This document shows, in pieces, positions 1 through 6,034 of a stretch of 7,617 nucleotides of DNA. The position numbers were made by a program, and so were the translations under genes. Position 1 is the stretch's first letter. Every line of letters starts with the position of its first letter. Origin of the DNA: IMCC26207 sp044357715 (lineage in GTDB: Bacteria > Actinomycetota > Acidimicrobiia > Acidimicrobiales > Microtrichaceae); NCBI GenBank assembly GCA_044357715.1, contig JBIKPA010000137.1, positions 1 to 7,617 of the forward strand. The letters are read 5' to 3'. Below the pieces are notes generated by a model. The model was not told where the DNA came from, searched no databases, and saw only the letters and a list, made by a program, of their open reading frames with translations.

Positions 1-889
1 TTCTGCGATAGAGCCGCTCGAGGTCTTCAAGGTTTGCAAACTCGACGGTGACTTTGCCTCGCTTCGCCGTCATTGACACCCCGACTCTGGTCTCAAGGTA
101 CGAAGCAAGTAGTTCCTCAAGCTCCAAGATTCCCGGAGGCCGAAGCTTCTTTTCGGGATCCGAGAGTGGTTGTGTCTTCTCGCCGGGGGCGTCAGCCACT
201 CCCCCAAGGCCCGACTCTAGATCGAGTCGTTCCTTAATGAGCTGTTCGACCTCTCGCACACTGAGGGACTCCGAAACAACCCGCTTTGCCACGGTCTCTT
301 GGTAGGCGCGATCTGGGTGGGCAAGCAGAGCCTTAGCGTGACCAGCCGACAGAAGTCCTTCGCCCACCAGTTTCTGCACAGCAGGGGAGAGTTGAAACAA
401 TCTCAGGTGGTTCGCAACCGCGGATCGACTTTTTCCGACCCGTTTAGCTACCTGTTCTTGAGTCATACCAAAATCTTCAATCAGCTGCTGATATGCCGCT
501 GCTTCTTCAAGGGCATTTAGATCTTGGCGGTGAAGATTCTCTACTAGCGCCTGCTCCAATGAATTGACATCGTCCACGGTTCGAACCACAGCTGGAATAG
601 TGGGCAGACCAACACGCTTTGCCGCACGCCACCTTCGCTCACCAGCAATGATCTCAAAGCCGGCATCCGTTTGCCTTACTAGGATCGGCTGTAGGACGCC
701 AAGCTCGCGGATACTTTCTACAAGGCCCTCTAGTGTCTCCTCGTCAAATGCCTTTCTAGGCTGCAACGGATTTGCATGGACACTAGACAGGTCAAGATTA
801 TGTAATCCGGCGGCACTTTCCTCTATCTCTGAATCGCCTGTGGGGATTAACGCAGACAACCCTCTTCCCAGTCCACCTTTACGAGACAC
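1..889 (-). CDS. parB: ParB chromosome-partitioning DNA-binding protein (3' end cut by window edge)
   Basis: ParB binds parS sites near the origin, spreads on DNA as a CTP-dependent clamp, and works with ParA to segregate new origins. The 296 codons present show the expected order: an N-terminus MSRKGGLGRGLSALIP, NPLQPR near residues 40-45, the CTP-binding motif GERRWRAAK at 83-91, ENLHRQDLN at 117-125, a helix-turn-helix around 143-164 (TQEQVAKRVGKSRSAVANHL), and the SAGHAKALL segment at 181-189. The C-terminal dimerisation segment ends at the window edge with LEDLERLYRR, so only a few residues are probably missing. I chose the GTG at 889-887 because GGAGG at 900-896 lies six bases upstream; a second GTG at 892 is too close to that site. 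The gene overlaps the end of parA by 11 bases, which implies co-transcription and coupled translation. Confidence 0.96.
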   Translation of the reverse strand, partial: MSRKGGLGRGLSALIPTGDSEIEESAAGLHNLDLSSVHANPLQPRKAFDEETLEGLVESIRELGVLQPILVRQTDAGFEIIAGERRWRAAKRVGLPTIPAVVRTVDDVNSLEQALVENLHRQDLNALEEAAAYQQLIEDFGMTQEQVAKRVGKSRSAVANHLRLFQLSPAVQKLVGEGLLSAGHAKALLAHPDRAYQETVAKRVVSESLSVREVEQLIKERLDLESGLGGVADAPGEKTQPLSDPEKKLRPPGILELEELLASYLETRVGVSMTAKRGKVTVEFANLEDLERLYRR

Positions 890-1958
890 CACTTACCTCC
901 CGAGCTAGTTCCTTATATGCCACCGCTCCCCGAGAACTGGGGTCGAAGGTAGTAATCGGCTGCCCAAAGCCTGGTGCCTCCGAGAGCCGTACATTGCGAG
1001 GAATCACAATTCGGCACACTCGAGATCCGTAGTGAGCTCTTACCTCATCGGATACTTGCTCCCCCAATTTGGTTCGAGCGTCGTACATCACCAGAACAAT
1101 GTTGAGAATTTCGAGGCTCGCATTGAGGTTCCGACGGATCAGGTCCACATTCCTTGTTAACTGACCAAGGCCCTCGAGAGCGTAGTATTCACACTGAATC
1201 GGTACCATGACCTCAGTAGCAGCCACAAGGGCATTCACGGTAAGAAGACCAAGTGAAGGCGGACAATCAATCAAGACGTAGTCATAGTCATCAATGACCT
1301 CGTCAAGTGCACGCTTCAGTTTACTCTCACGACTAAATGCCGTGACCAACTCAATCTCGGATCCAGCGAGATCCAAACTCGCAGGGGCAATGAAGAGTCC
1401 TTTGACTTCGGTTGGTTCAACGCACTCATCAAGACTGACATCTTGAAGAAGCACGTTGTAGATCGTGACATCAAGATCATGGTGATTGATCCCAAGACCA
1501 GTTGTTGCATTCCCCTGCGGATCAAGATCGATCAGCAATACTCGGTAGCCGAGATCAGCGAGGGCCGCACCCAGATTCACCGTTGTTGTCGTCTTACCAA
1601 CTCCGCCCTTCTGATTCGCTAACGCGATGACTCGGGGTAGGGCTGGAGTCTTACGAACAAAGCCATCTGCCGGGGAATCACCCTCTGCGGGGACCACGGA
1701 ATCTGACCCGATTGGATTGTCTGATGGCTTTGGAGTCTCAACCTCGCGATCAGTCGGATCTTCGGGGTACTCCGTATCGAACTCCTCTTCAGTCTCCTGT
1801 TCTGGAGGAGCTTCGGTCGGTAGGTCCGTGTTCTCAATAGTCACAGTGTCTTCCGGCTGCAGTAGCTCGTCATCCCTGTCCTGCACTCTTGGCACAGCCA
1901 CTTCTGCGTGAAGTAGAGGAGTTTGCTCTGGGTCAGCCGGGGATTGCAGGTCGGTCAT
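879..1958 (-). CDS. parA: ParA chromosome-partitioning ATPase with long acidic N-terminal extension
   Basis: ParA is a deviant-Walker ATPase that binds DNA non-specifically and moves ParB-parS complexes. In the 359-residue product the ATPase domain begins near residue 109. The deviant Walker A motif KGGVGKTTT is at 117-125, the A' motif DLDPQGN at 144-150, and the Walker B-like VLIDCPPSLGLL at 228-239. Near the end is RNVRLSEAPGFGQPI at 321-335, typical of chromosomal ParA/Soj. Residues 1-108 are extra compared with a minimal Soj: rich in Asp, Glu and Pro, and probably disordered. The frame stays open to 2249, but that would read through parS and into rsmG. I chose the ATG at 1958 because GGGAG at 1968-1964 is five bases upstream. 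parB follows with an 11-base overlap, so the two form an operon. Confidence 0.95.
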   Translation of the reverse strand: MTDLQSPADPEQTPLLHAEVAVPRVQDRDDELLQPEDTVTIENTDLPTEAPPEQETEEEFDTEYPEDPTDREVETPKPSDNPIGSDSVVPAEGDSPADGFVRKTPALPRVIALANQKGGVGKTTTTVNLGAALADLGYRVLLIDLDPQGNATTGLGINHHDLDVTIYNVLLQDVSLDECVEPTEVKGLFIAPASLDLAGSEIELVTAFSRESKLKRALDEVIDDYDYVLIDCPPSLGLLTVNALVAATEVMVPIQCEYYALEGLGQLTRNVDLIRRNLNASLEILNIVLVMYDARTKLGEQVSDEVRAHYGSRVCRIVIPRNVRLSEAPGFGQPITTFDPSSRGAVAYKELAREVSGVS

Positions 1959-2003
1959 CCATGCTCCCTGAACGCAGGTGATCAGCGCCCGAAATGGCGC
2001 CTC

Positions 2004-2035
2004 TGTATACTTGACGGTTCTGAGGTCCGGGTCAA
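2004..2035 (-). promoter_or_regulatory. Possible parAB promoter
   Basis: Read on the minus strand, TTGACC (2035-2030) resembles a -35 box and TATACA (2009-2004) a -10 box. The 20-base spacer is longer than the usual 16-18, so the match is weak. It sits between the rsmG terminator and the parA start, where a parAB promoter would be expected, and just downstream of parS. A small GC stem (1985-1989 with 1996-2000) would fall near the start of the transcript. Confidence 0.25.
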
Positions 2036-2047
2036 GGACCCTCGGCG

Positions 2048-2063
2048 TGTTCCACGTGGAACA
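2048..2063. promoter_or_regulatory. parS centromere site, perfect palindrome
   Basis: The 16 bases TGTTCCACGTGGAACA form a perfect palindrome that fits the conserved bacterial parS pattern TGTTNCACGTGNAACA. The site lies in the gap upstream of parA, near the parB gene whose product should bind it, and within about 4.1 kb of dnaA. It also lies between the rsmG terminator and the parA start, so ParB bound here could affect parAB transcription; that regulatory role is inference. Confidence 0.95.
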
Positions 2064-2065
2064 TG

Positions 2066-2090
2066 CAAAGAAATCGGGACTTTTCCCGAT
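2066..2090 (-). terminator. Short intrinsic terminator after rsmG
   Basis: On the minus strand a 7-bp perfect stem (ATCGGGA with TCCCGAT, loop AAAG; 2090-2073) begins five bases after the rsmG stop and is followed by TTCTTTG. The position is right for ending the rsmG transcript, and the tail is moderately T-rich. The stem is short, so termination may be partial. Confidence 0.6.
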
Positions 2091-2095
2091 ACTTG

Positions 2096-2743
2096 CTAAA
2101 AAACTGGCCGTTTCGCAGGGATCCCAACTCGCCTTGGATACGTCTCTGGGCAAGCTGTGACCACGAGTAATTGTTGAATGGTTGCCATACCATCTGTTTC
2201 TCGGCGGCCTAGCTCTAGTCCGAGCCTCTGGAGGCCTTCCGCTGGCCAACGAGTTGTTTGGCTCTCTGGGGGTTCACTGATGAGCAACTGTGCGCCTACA
2301 CCCGATAGAAAGCCAATTGCACATTCAGCTGTCACGCCTGGGGGCCCAAAGGAGCGGGAAACAACGATGTCACAACTACCTCGGAGTGCAGAATCACGGG
2401 CAAGTTCCTCTGCTCGTCCCAATGCAACTTGTACTCGATCGATCAGTGAGAGTTCTTCGATCGCCGATTGCAGAAAGGAACATCTCCGTTGATTACTATC
2501 GAGAAGCACAAGTTGTGCGTTCGGCCGAGCCAAGGCGAGTACGAGTCCGGGCAGTCCGCCGCCGCTACCAAGGTCAAGGACCTTTAGGTTGCTTACTTGG
2601 TCGTCTTCACCGATTGGCAGGAAGGGTAAGAAGCCCTCCGCGTGACTTATCTGCGCATCAACGGGCCCAGGGCCAAGAAAGCCAAGATCACGACTCTGCT
2701 CAAGAATCACTAATAGTTCGGCTCTTCGGTCAGTCACCGTCAC
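2096..2743 (-). CDS. rsmG: RsmG (GidB), 16S rRNA guanine-N7 methyltransferase
   Basis: RsmG uses S-adenosylmethionine to methylate N7 of G527 (E. coli numbering) in 16S rRNA; in several bacteria its loss gives low-level streptomycin resistance. The 215-residue product has the SAM-binding motif VLDLGSGGGLPGLVLAL at 55-71, LLDSNQRRCSFL at 80-91, the acidic GRAEELARD at 109-117, DIVVSRSFGPP at 125-135, and a C-terminus YPRRVGIPAKRPVF typical of the family. The length is normal. The chosen start is the GTG at 2743. It has no good ribosome-binding site: the nearest, GGAGG at 2767-2763, lies 19 bases away, and no canonical start in frame sits at a better distance (in-frame stop at 2773-2771). A GTG at 2737 is an alternative. 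The gene is followed by a terminator, so it is probably not part of the parAB transcript. Confidence 0.93.
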   Translation of the reverse strand: MTVTDRRAELLVILEQSRDLGFLGPGPVDAQISHAEGFLPFLPIGEDDQVSNLKVLDLGSGGGLPGLVLALARPNAQLVLLDSNQRRCSFLQSAIEELSLIDRVQVALGRAEELARDSALRGSCDIVVSRSFGPPGVTAECAIGFLSGVGAQLLISEPPESQTTRWPAEGLQRLGLELGRRETDGMATIQQLLVVTACPETYPRRVGIPAKRPVF

Positions 2744-2813
2744 AGTGTCGCAGGTTTGTATGCCTCCGTGTTAGTTCAGCCCGATGCTCATTCCACCTTC
2801 TTCCTCGGACGCG

Positions 2814-2841
2814 ACACGGGCACCCGATTGGGTGCCCGTGT
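2814..2841. terminator. Strong GC-rich hairpin between jag and rsmG
   Basis: A perfect 12-bp stem (ACACGGGCACCC, 2814-2825, with its complement 2830-2841) encloses the four-base loop GATT. It is 28 bases past the jag stop in the direction of minus-strand transcription, where a terminator for the rpmH-to-jag operon would be. On the minus strand no T-run follows; on the plus strand the tail is TTTACACTCTTT, but no plus-strand gene lies upstream. It may be a terminator without a U-tail, an attenuator before rsmG, or an RNA 3'-end stabiliser. Confidence 0.65.
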
Positions 2842-2869
2842 TTACACTCTTTAGATTTACCTCAACTAC

Positions 2870-3673
2870 TTAGACTGACTTCAGTACTACCCGACGTCGA
2901 GGATCCTCGCCCTCCGACACAGAGGCAATCCCATCAATCTCGGAGGCCACGTCGTGGACCTGCTTCCGATCAGCACTCGACATCACCTCAAATACCACAG
3001 TTGTTCCGTTGGTGACACTAGCTGCCTGCTCAGTCACAAATGCTGTGAGTGCCTGCTTGCGTCGCTCACGGATACCTTCGATGTCAACGGTCACTCGGCC
3101 ATACTCTCGACCGGCTGCCTGGCGCTGAAGGGTGTTTCTTGTTATCTCCTGAATCGCTTCAAGCGTAACCAACCGGGGTCCGACCATCACCCCGAGGTTT
3201 TCACCTGTTAGGTTCACTCTTAAGTCCTCGTCCTCGAACACTGCCTGTGCCGTAGCCGAGAACCCAAATGATTCGGCAAGACCGGTAAGGAACTCCTCCA
3301 CAACAGTGCACTGCTCAGCAGTATCCATTGGCTCCTTATTGCGGCGGGGCTCCGATCGCTCACGAGTTGACGATGTTCCACGTGAAACACTCTCCTCGGT
3401 CGAGTCGTTGCTCTGGCGGTCAGATTTCTCTTCTGCCGCAGACGTGCCAGTTTCTTCTCTTCTCGGCCGGCGCTTGCGCTCAACCTTGGCCCGAGGGGAC
3501 TTTGGAAGAATTCGAGCACGAACCCTTGCATCACCACGAGGACGGCCAAATAGGCCCGTCTTTGGTTCCTCAAGAACCTCGAACTCCGCGTCTTCCTGAT
3601 CAACTCCAAGCTGATCCAGGGCCAATTCCTTGGCCTCTTCTACTGTCTTGCCAGTAGTTTCTACCCACTCCAT
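2870..3673 (-). CDS. jag: Jag/KhpB family RNA-binding protein (Jag_N, KH, R3H)
   Basis: Jag proteins bind RNA and are encoded next to yidC in many bacteria; links to cell division and elongation are known in Gram-positive species. The 267-residue product has a Jag_N domain at about 1-54 (EWVETTGKTVEEAKELAL; GLFGRPRGDARVRARI), a charged, probably disordered linker at about 58-116, a KH domain at about 118-195, and a C-terminal R3H domain (MSSADRKQVHDVASEIDGI) with the R-x3-H pair at R236 and H240. The KH loop reads GPRL, not a clean GxxG. I chose the ATG at 3673 because GAGGT (3683-3679) is five bases upstream; the GTG at 3676 is too close to it. The gene starts eight bases after the yidC stop, so it is in the same operon. 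A parS site lies in the linker-coding part. Confidence 0.93.
   Translation of the reverse strand: MEWVETTGKTVEEAKELALDQLGVDQEDAEFEVLEEPKTGLFGRPRGDARVRARILPKSPRAKVERKRRPRREETGTSAAEEKSDRQSNDSTEESVSRGTSSTRERSEPRRNKEPMDTAEQCTVVEEFLTGLAESFGFSATAQAVFEDEDLRVNLTGENLGVMVGPRLVTLEAIQEITRNTLQRQAAGREYGRVTVDIEGIRERRKQALTAFVTEQAASVTNGTTVVFEVMSSADRKQVHDVASEIDGIASVSEGEDPRRRVVLKSV
3374..3389. promoter_or_regulatory. Second parS site, inside jag
   Basis: TGTTCCACGTGAAACA fits the parS pattern TGTTNCACGTGNAACA and differs at one half-site base from a perfect palindrome (T:A pairing broken between positions 5 and 12). It is 1.3 kb from the first site. Here it encodes V-S-R-G-T (about residues 96-100) in the flexible linker of Jag, where the protein sequence is little constrained. 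Confidence 0.93.
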
Positions 3674-3681
3674 CACATACC

Positions 3682-4848
3682 TCAGTTGTTCTTCGTTTGG
3701 GAACCTCGACGGGACTCCCCGGAGCGGCGAGGGTTAACCTTGGCCTTACCCGGTGTGCTCGACGTGGTTCCGTCCGTCGAGTCTGATCCTGATTGCTTTT
3801 TATGAGCAGCTTGGCTTTTCACACTGTTTCCCGGAGTACGCACATCGGGTTCAGGTTGAATAGATTTCTTCGAGGTCGTTGCTGACTTCTTAGAACCACT
3901 CTTGGCTGAGATTTCAGCAGTGGCTGCTACTGCACCCTTTTTCGGCTTACTCCCTTTCGCGTTCTGTGAGCCTTTGGCCTCTTTGGAACTCACCTCGATG
4001 GGGTTCTTCTCGTGTTCCTTACGATATACAGAACGAGTGATGTAGCTATTCGTGCCTATCCGGCAGAAATTTTGGGTGCACCAATAGAGCGCCATACCTG
4101 CTGGGAAGGCAAACGAGAAGACCGGCAAGAAGAACGGCATGAACTTCATAATCATCTGCTGTTGCGGGTTCACGTTTGCAGAAGTGTTGCGGGATTGAAG
4201 CTGATGATTCTGGTACAGGCCGGTTCCCAACATGATTCCTAGAAGTGCGAGATACGGAATTGCGAGGAACAGCCCGAGCTTGAGTGCCTGACTAGCCGAG
4301 AGCGATAGGTCCATCCCTAGGAAATTCATCTTCGAAGTGGTACTGAGAGCCTTATACAACTGCGTTGATTCATTTAAGTGAGTGGGATGAAAGACCTGAT
4401 CGCTAAATATCCAAGGCGTGGTCTGAAGCTTTTGCTGCACTTGGGCAAGAATTTGACCGGTACCCGATCCCAATCCACCATCGCGAACTGTCAGGCCCCG
4501 GATGAGTTGGTACATGATGATAAACACAGGCATCTGGGCCACCATCGGCAAGCATCCACCTAGGGGATTGATGGAGTTCTCTTTGTAAAATGCCATTAAC
4601 TCCGAGTTGAGCTTCTCGCGGTCATTCTTATACTTCTCTTGGATGCGCTTCATTTCGGGTTGCATCCGCTGCATCTGCAACATTGACCGAGTGCTCTTCA
4701 CCGTCAGAGGTGTAATGAGTGCCATAACCAGCACTGTCAGCGCCATGATGGAAAACCCGTAACCGAACCATGGTCGAATTCCCACAGGAACCAACACGTA
4801 AAAGAAGTTCAATACAGCGGCAAGGGCATCAAAAAATTGTTCAAACAT
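3682..4848 (-). CDS. yidC: YidC/Oxa1 membrane protein insertase
   Basis: YidC inserts membrane proteins on its own or with SecYEG. The 388-residue product has the Gram-positive/actinobacterial form, without the large periplasmic domain of the E. coli protein. The first conserved membrane segment spans about 30-48 and is followed by KSTRSMLQMQRMQPEMKRIQ (51-70). R54 is the probable conserved hydrophilic-groove arginine, and the cytoplasmic coiled hairpin covers about 60-95. NPLGGCLPMVAQMPVFIIMY (94-113) is the family signature. Further hydrophobic segments lie near 188-210 and 232-258. Residues 275-388 form a Lys/Ser/Thr-rich basic tail, as seen in YidC forms that contact ribosomes. The ATG overlaps the yidD stop in TGATG, which implies translational coupling, and jag follows after eight bases. 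Confidence 0.96.
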   Translation of the reverse strand: MFEQFFDALAAVLNFFYVLVPVGIRPWFGYGFSIMALTVLVMALITPLTVKSTRSMLQMQRMQPEMKRIQEKYKNDREKLNSELMAFYKENSINPLGGCLPMVAQMPVFIIMYQLIRGLTVRDGGLGSGTGQILAQVQQKLQTTPWIFSDQVFHPTHLNESTQLYKALSTTSKMNFLGMDLSLSASQALKLGLFLAIPYLALLGIMLGTGLYQNHQLQSRNTSANVNPQQQMIMKFMPFFLPVFSFAFPAGMALYWCTQNFCRIGTNSYITRSVYRKEHEKNPIEVSSKEAKGSQNAKGSKPKKGAVAATAEISAKSGSKKSATTSKKSIQPEPDVRTPGNSVKSQAAHKKQSGSDSTDGTTSSTPGKAKVNPRRSGESRRGSQTKNN

Positions 4849-5156
4849 CAGCAGGCCTTCTGGCTGGGTGGCAAGGGAACAGTTGTTGAAATGGGATCTT
4901 CGTGGCTGCAGAACCGAGAAGCCGGAACGGGGTCGTACCCCTGACCGCCCCAGGGGTTACAGCGAAGCAGCCGCCTACATGCAAGAGATCCCCCGCGCAA
5001 CGCCCCGTGTTGTTGAACCGCCTCGGCTGCATACGTAGAGCAACTCGGGACGAACCGACAAGGTGAGGGACGTCCTTCTCGGGCGAGTTGGTAGAAGCGG
5101 ATGACCCGTAGACAACCACGCGCTAGAACTCCAGGTCCCGGCGGGGTTTGGTTCAT
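4848..5156 (-). CDS. yidD: YidD membrane protein insertion efficiency factor
   Basis: YidD is a small membrane-associated protein that helps YidC-dependent insertion. The family core is clear: IRFYQLAREGRPSPCRFVPSCSTYAAEAV, then GALRGG, RLLRCNPWGGQGYDPVP; the three conserved cysteines are C33, C39 and C66 in the numbering used here. The 102-residue form starts at the ATG at 5156. I chose it because the residues before the core then match the usual family N-terminus in length, and AAGG (5170-5167) lies ten bases upstream. The frame is open to ATGs at 5180 and 5213 (up to 121 residues); those add residues I cannot match to the family, and 5213 would overlap rnpA by 20 bases. The start is therefore uncertain, while the gene is not. 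Its stop overlaps the yidC start. Confidence 0.93.
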   Translation of the reverse strand: MNQTPPGPGVLARGCLRVIRFYQLAREGRPSPCRFVPSCSTYAAEAVQQHGALRGGSLACRRLLRCNPWGGQGYDPVPASRFCSHEDPISTTVPLPPSQKAC

Positions 5157-5193
5157 CCCTAAATCGCCTTGCTGCTTCATCAGTAGTCCACGG

Positions 5194-5598
5194 TTATCTC
5201 TCAAAGCGATCATTAATAGCTCGCTTATCTGAACGTACGATCTTGACTGCGCTGTTTTTTGTTTGCTGTAGATTCGGTTGCTTACTTGTTGCTGACTTCA
5301 GGTGAAAGCCTAGTTCTGTCATTGAGCAATCAACTGCTAGCGGATGAACAATGACCAGATAAGGAGCGGGTTGAAACACCCCTGCCTGCTCCAACTGCAC
5401 CGCAGCGTGGCGGAGTTGCCGGCGTACTCGGTTTCTCACCACCGCGTTTCCAACCTTTTTAGAGATGGCGAACGCCAAAGAAGGCCGCGAAGTACCACTC
5501 GGGCTCGCCCTGACCACGGTAAGTGGCCCGCTACGGGACCGAACTGCGCCTCGTCCGAACTCACGGAAGACTGCACGTTCGTGTATCCGGTCGATCAG
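5194..5598 (-). CDS. rnpA: RnpA, protein subunit of ribonuclease P, apparent CTG start
   Basis: RnpA binds the catalytic RNA of RNase P and helps it cut the 5' leader from pre-tRNA. The family signature AFAISKKVGNAVVRNRVRRQLR is present, with the RNR motif. The first canonical start, GTG at 5517, gives only 107 residues and lacks the N-terminal strand and helix of the fold. The reading frame continues upstream with sequence that fits the family: DRIHERAVFREFGRGAV, then RSRSGPLTVV. No ATG, GTG or TTG occurs in frame between 5517 and the stop at 5688-5686. The only NTG codon there is CTG at 5598-5596, whose TG is part of the rpmH stop TGA (5597-5595), forming CTGA. Starting there gives 134 residues, within the usual range. 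The CTG start is inference; the upstream family sequence is seen directly. An undetected base error is the alternative. Confidence 0.85.
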   Translation of the reverse strand: MIDRIHERAVFREFGRGAVRSRSGPLTVVRASPSGTSRPSLAFAISKKVGNAVVRNRVRRQLRHAAVQLEQAGVFQPAPYLVIVHPLAVDCSMTELGFHLKSATSKQPNLQQTKNSAVKIVRSDKRAINDRFER

Positions 5599-5729
5599 GC
5601 AGACAGACGCTGGCGGCCCTTGCGGCGCCGAGATTTGATGATGGCTCGACCAGCACGGTCGGACATGCGGTGACGAAAGCCGTGCTTACGGGCACGACGT
5701 CGTTCGTTTGGCTGATATGTACGCTTCAC
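5595..5729 (-). CDS. rpmH: Ribosomal protein L34 (bL34)
   Basis: This 44-residue basic protein of the 50S subunit reads MKRTYQPNERRRARKHG, then FRHRMSDRAGRAIIKSRRRKG and RQRLSA, a full match in length and order to the bL34 family. The start is GTG at 5729-5727 with GGAG at 5738-5735, five bases upstream. It is the first gene of the minus-strand operon and lies next to the origin region, as in most bacteria. Its TGA stop overlaps the proposed rnpA start by four bases. Confidence 0.97.
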   Translation of the reverse strand: MKRTYQPNERRRARKHGFRHRMSDRAGRAIIKSRRRKGRQRLSA

Positions 5730-5778
5730 GGAAACTCCAAACAACTCCGAGCAAGCTAGTCACCTACTCTATGAACCT

Positions 5779-5802
5779 GATGAGCGGATCTATCCACTCA
5801 TC
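5779..5802. repeat. 24-bp imperfect inverted repeat in the rpmH upstream region
   Basis: GATGAG and GGAT on the left (5779-5784, 5786-5789) pair with ATCC and CTCATC on the right (5792-5795, 5797-5802), with one mismatched pair and a two-base centre CT. It lies 50 bases upstream of the rpmH start. It could be a protein-binding site, a hairpin in the rpmH leader, or part of the origin; the right arm includes a weak DnaA-box match. Confidence 0.55.
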
Positions 5803-5973
5803 GGGCCGGCTACTCAGGGCAAGCGTCATCAGTTACCGGACGCTATCGGCATCGGTTCGAAAGCCGAACGCGAATAAATGCCCCGGAGACACCCGGACTA
5901 CAAAGGATAGGTCGTTCAGTTGTATTCCGCCAACTATCAAATGCTGTGAGACAAAAGTCACTGTTCGGTTTGA

Positions 5974-5990
5974 GACTCAACTACTGAGTC
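5974..5990. repeat. Inverted repeat GACTCA-N5-TGAGTC
   Basis: Two perfect 6-bp arms (5974-5979 and 5985-5990) flank a five-base centre ACTAC. The left arm also takes part in a smaller palindrome, TTGAG-A-CTCAA (5970-5980). It is 33 bases from the perfect DnaA box and may be an operator or origin element; the arms are short enough to arise by chance. Confidence 0.35.
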
Positions 5991-6022
5991 GCTAGCCTCC
6001 CTGGTACCCAAGACCTACGAAG

Positions 6023-6031
6023 TTATCCACA
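6023..6031 (+). promoter_or_regulatory. DnaA box, perfect consensus
   Basis: TTATCCACA is an exact match to the high-affinity DnaA box. It lies 124 bases upstream of dnaA, so it may serve both origin opening and autoregulation of dnaA. Confidence 0.9.
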
Positions 6032-6034
6032 GAA

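Noticed and set aside
1627..1911. Plus-strand 94-codon Ser/Gly-rich open frame
   Set aside because: It is the antisense shadow of the acidic ParA extension; Glu/Asp/Pro codons read backwards give Ser/Gly-rich sequence.
1959..2249. A longer ParA starting at 2249
   Set aside because: The added 97 residues read through parS and the end of rsmG; the ATG at 1958 has a well-spaced ribosome-binding site.
5194..5517. A 107-residue RnpA starting at GTG 5517
   Set aside because: It lacks the conserved N-terminal part of the fold, which is encoded in frame just upstream.
5708..5995. Plus-strand 95-codon open frame across the rpmH-dnaA gap
   Set aside because: It overlaps rpmH antisense at its start, has no recognisable motif or ribosome-binding site, and covers the region expected to be the origin.
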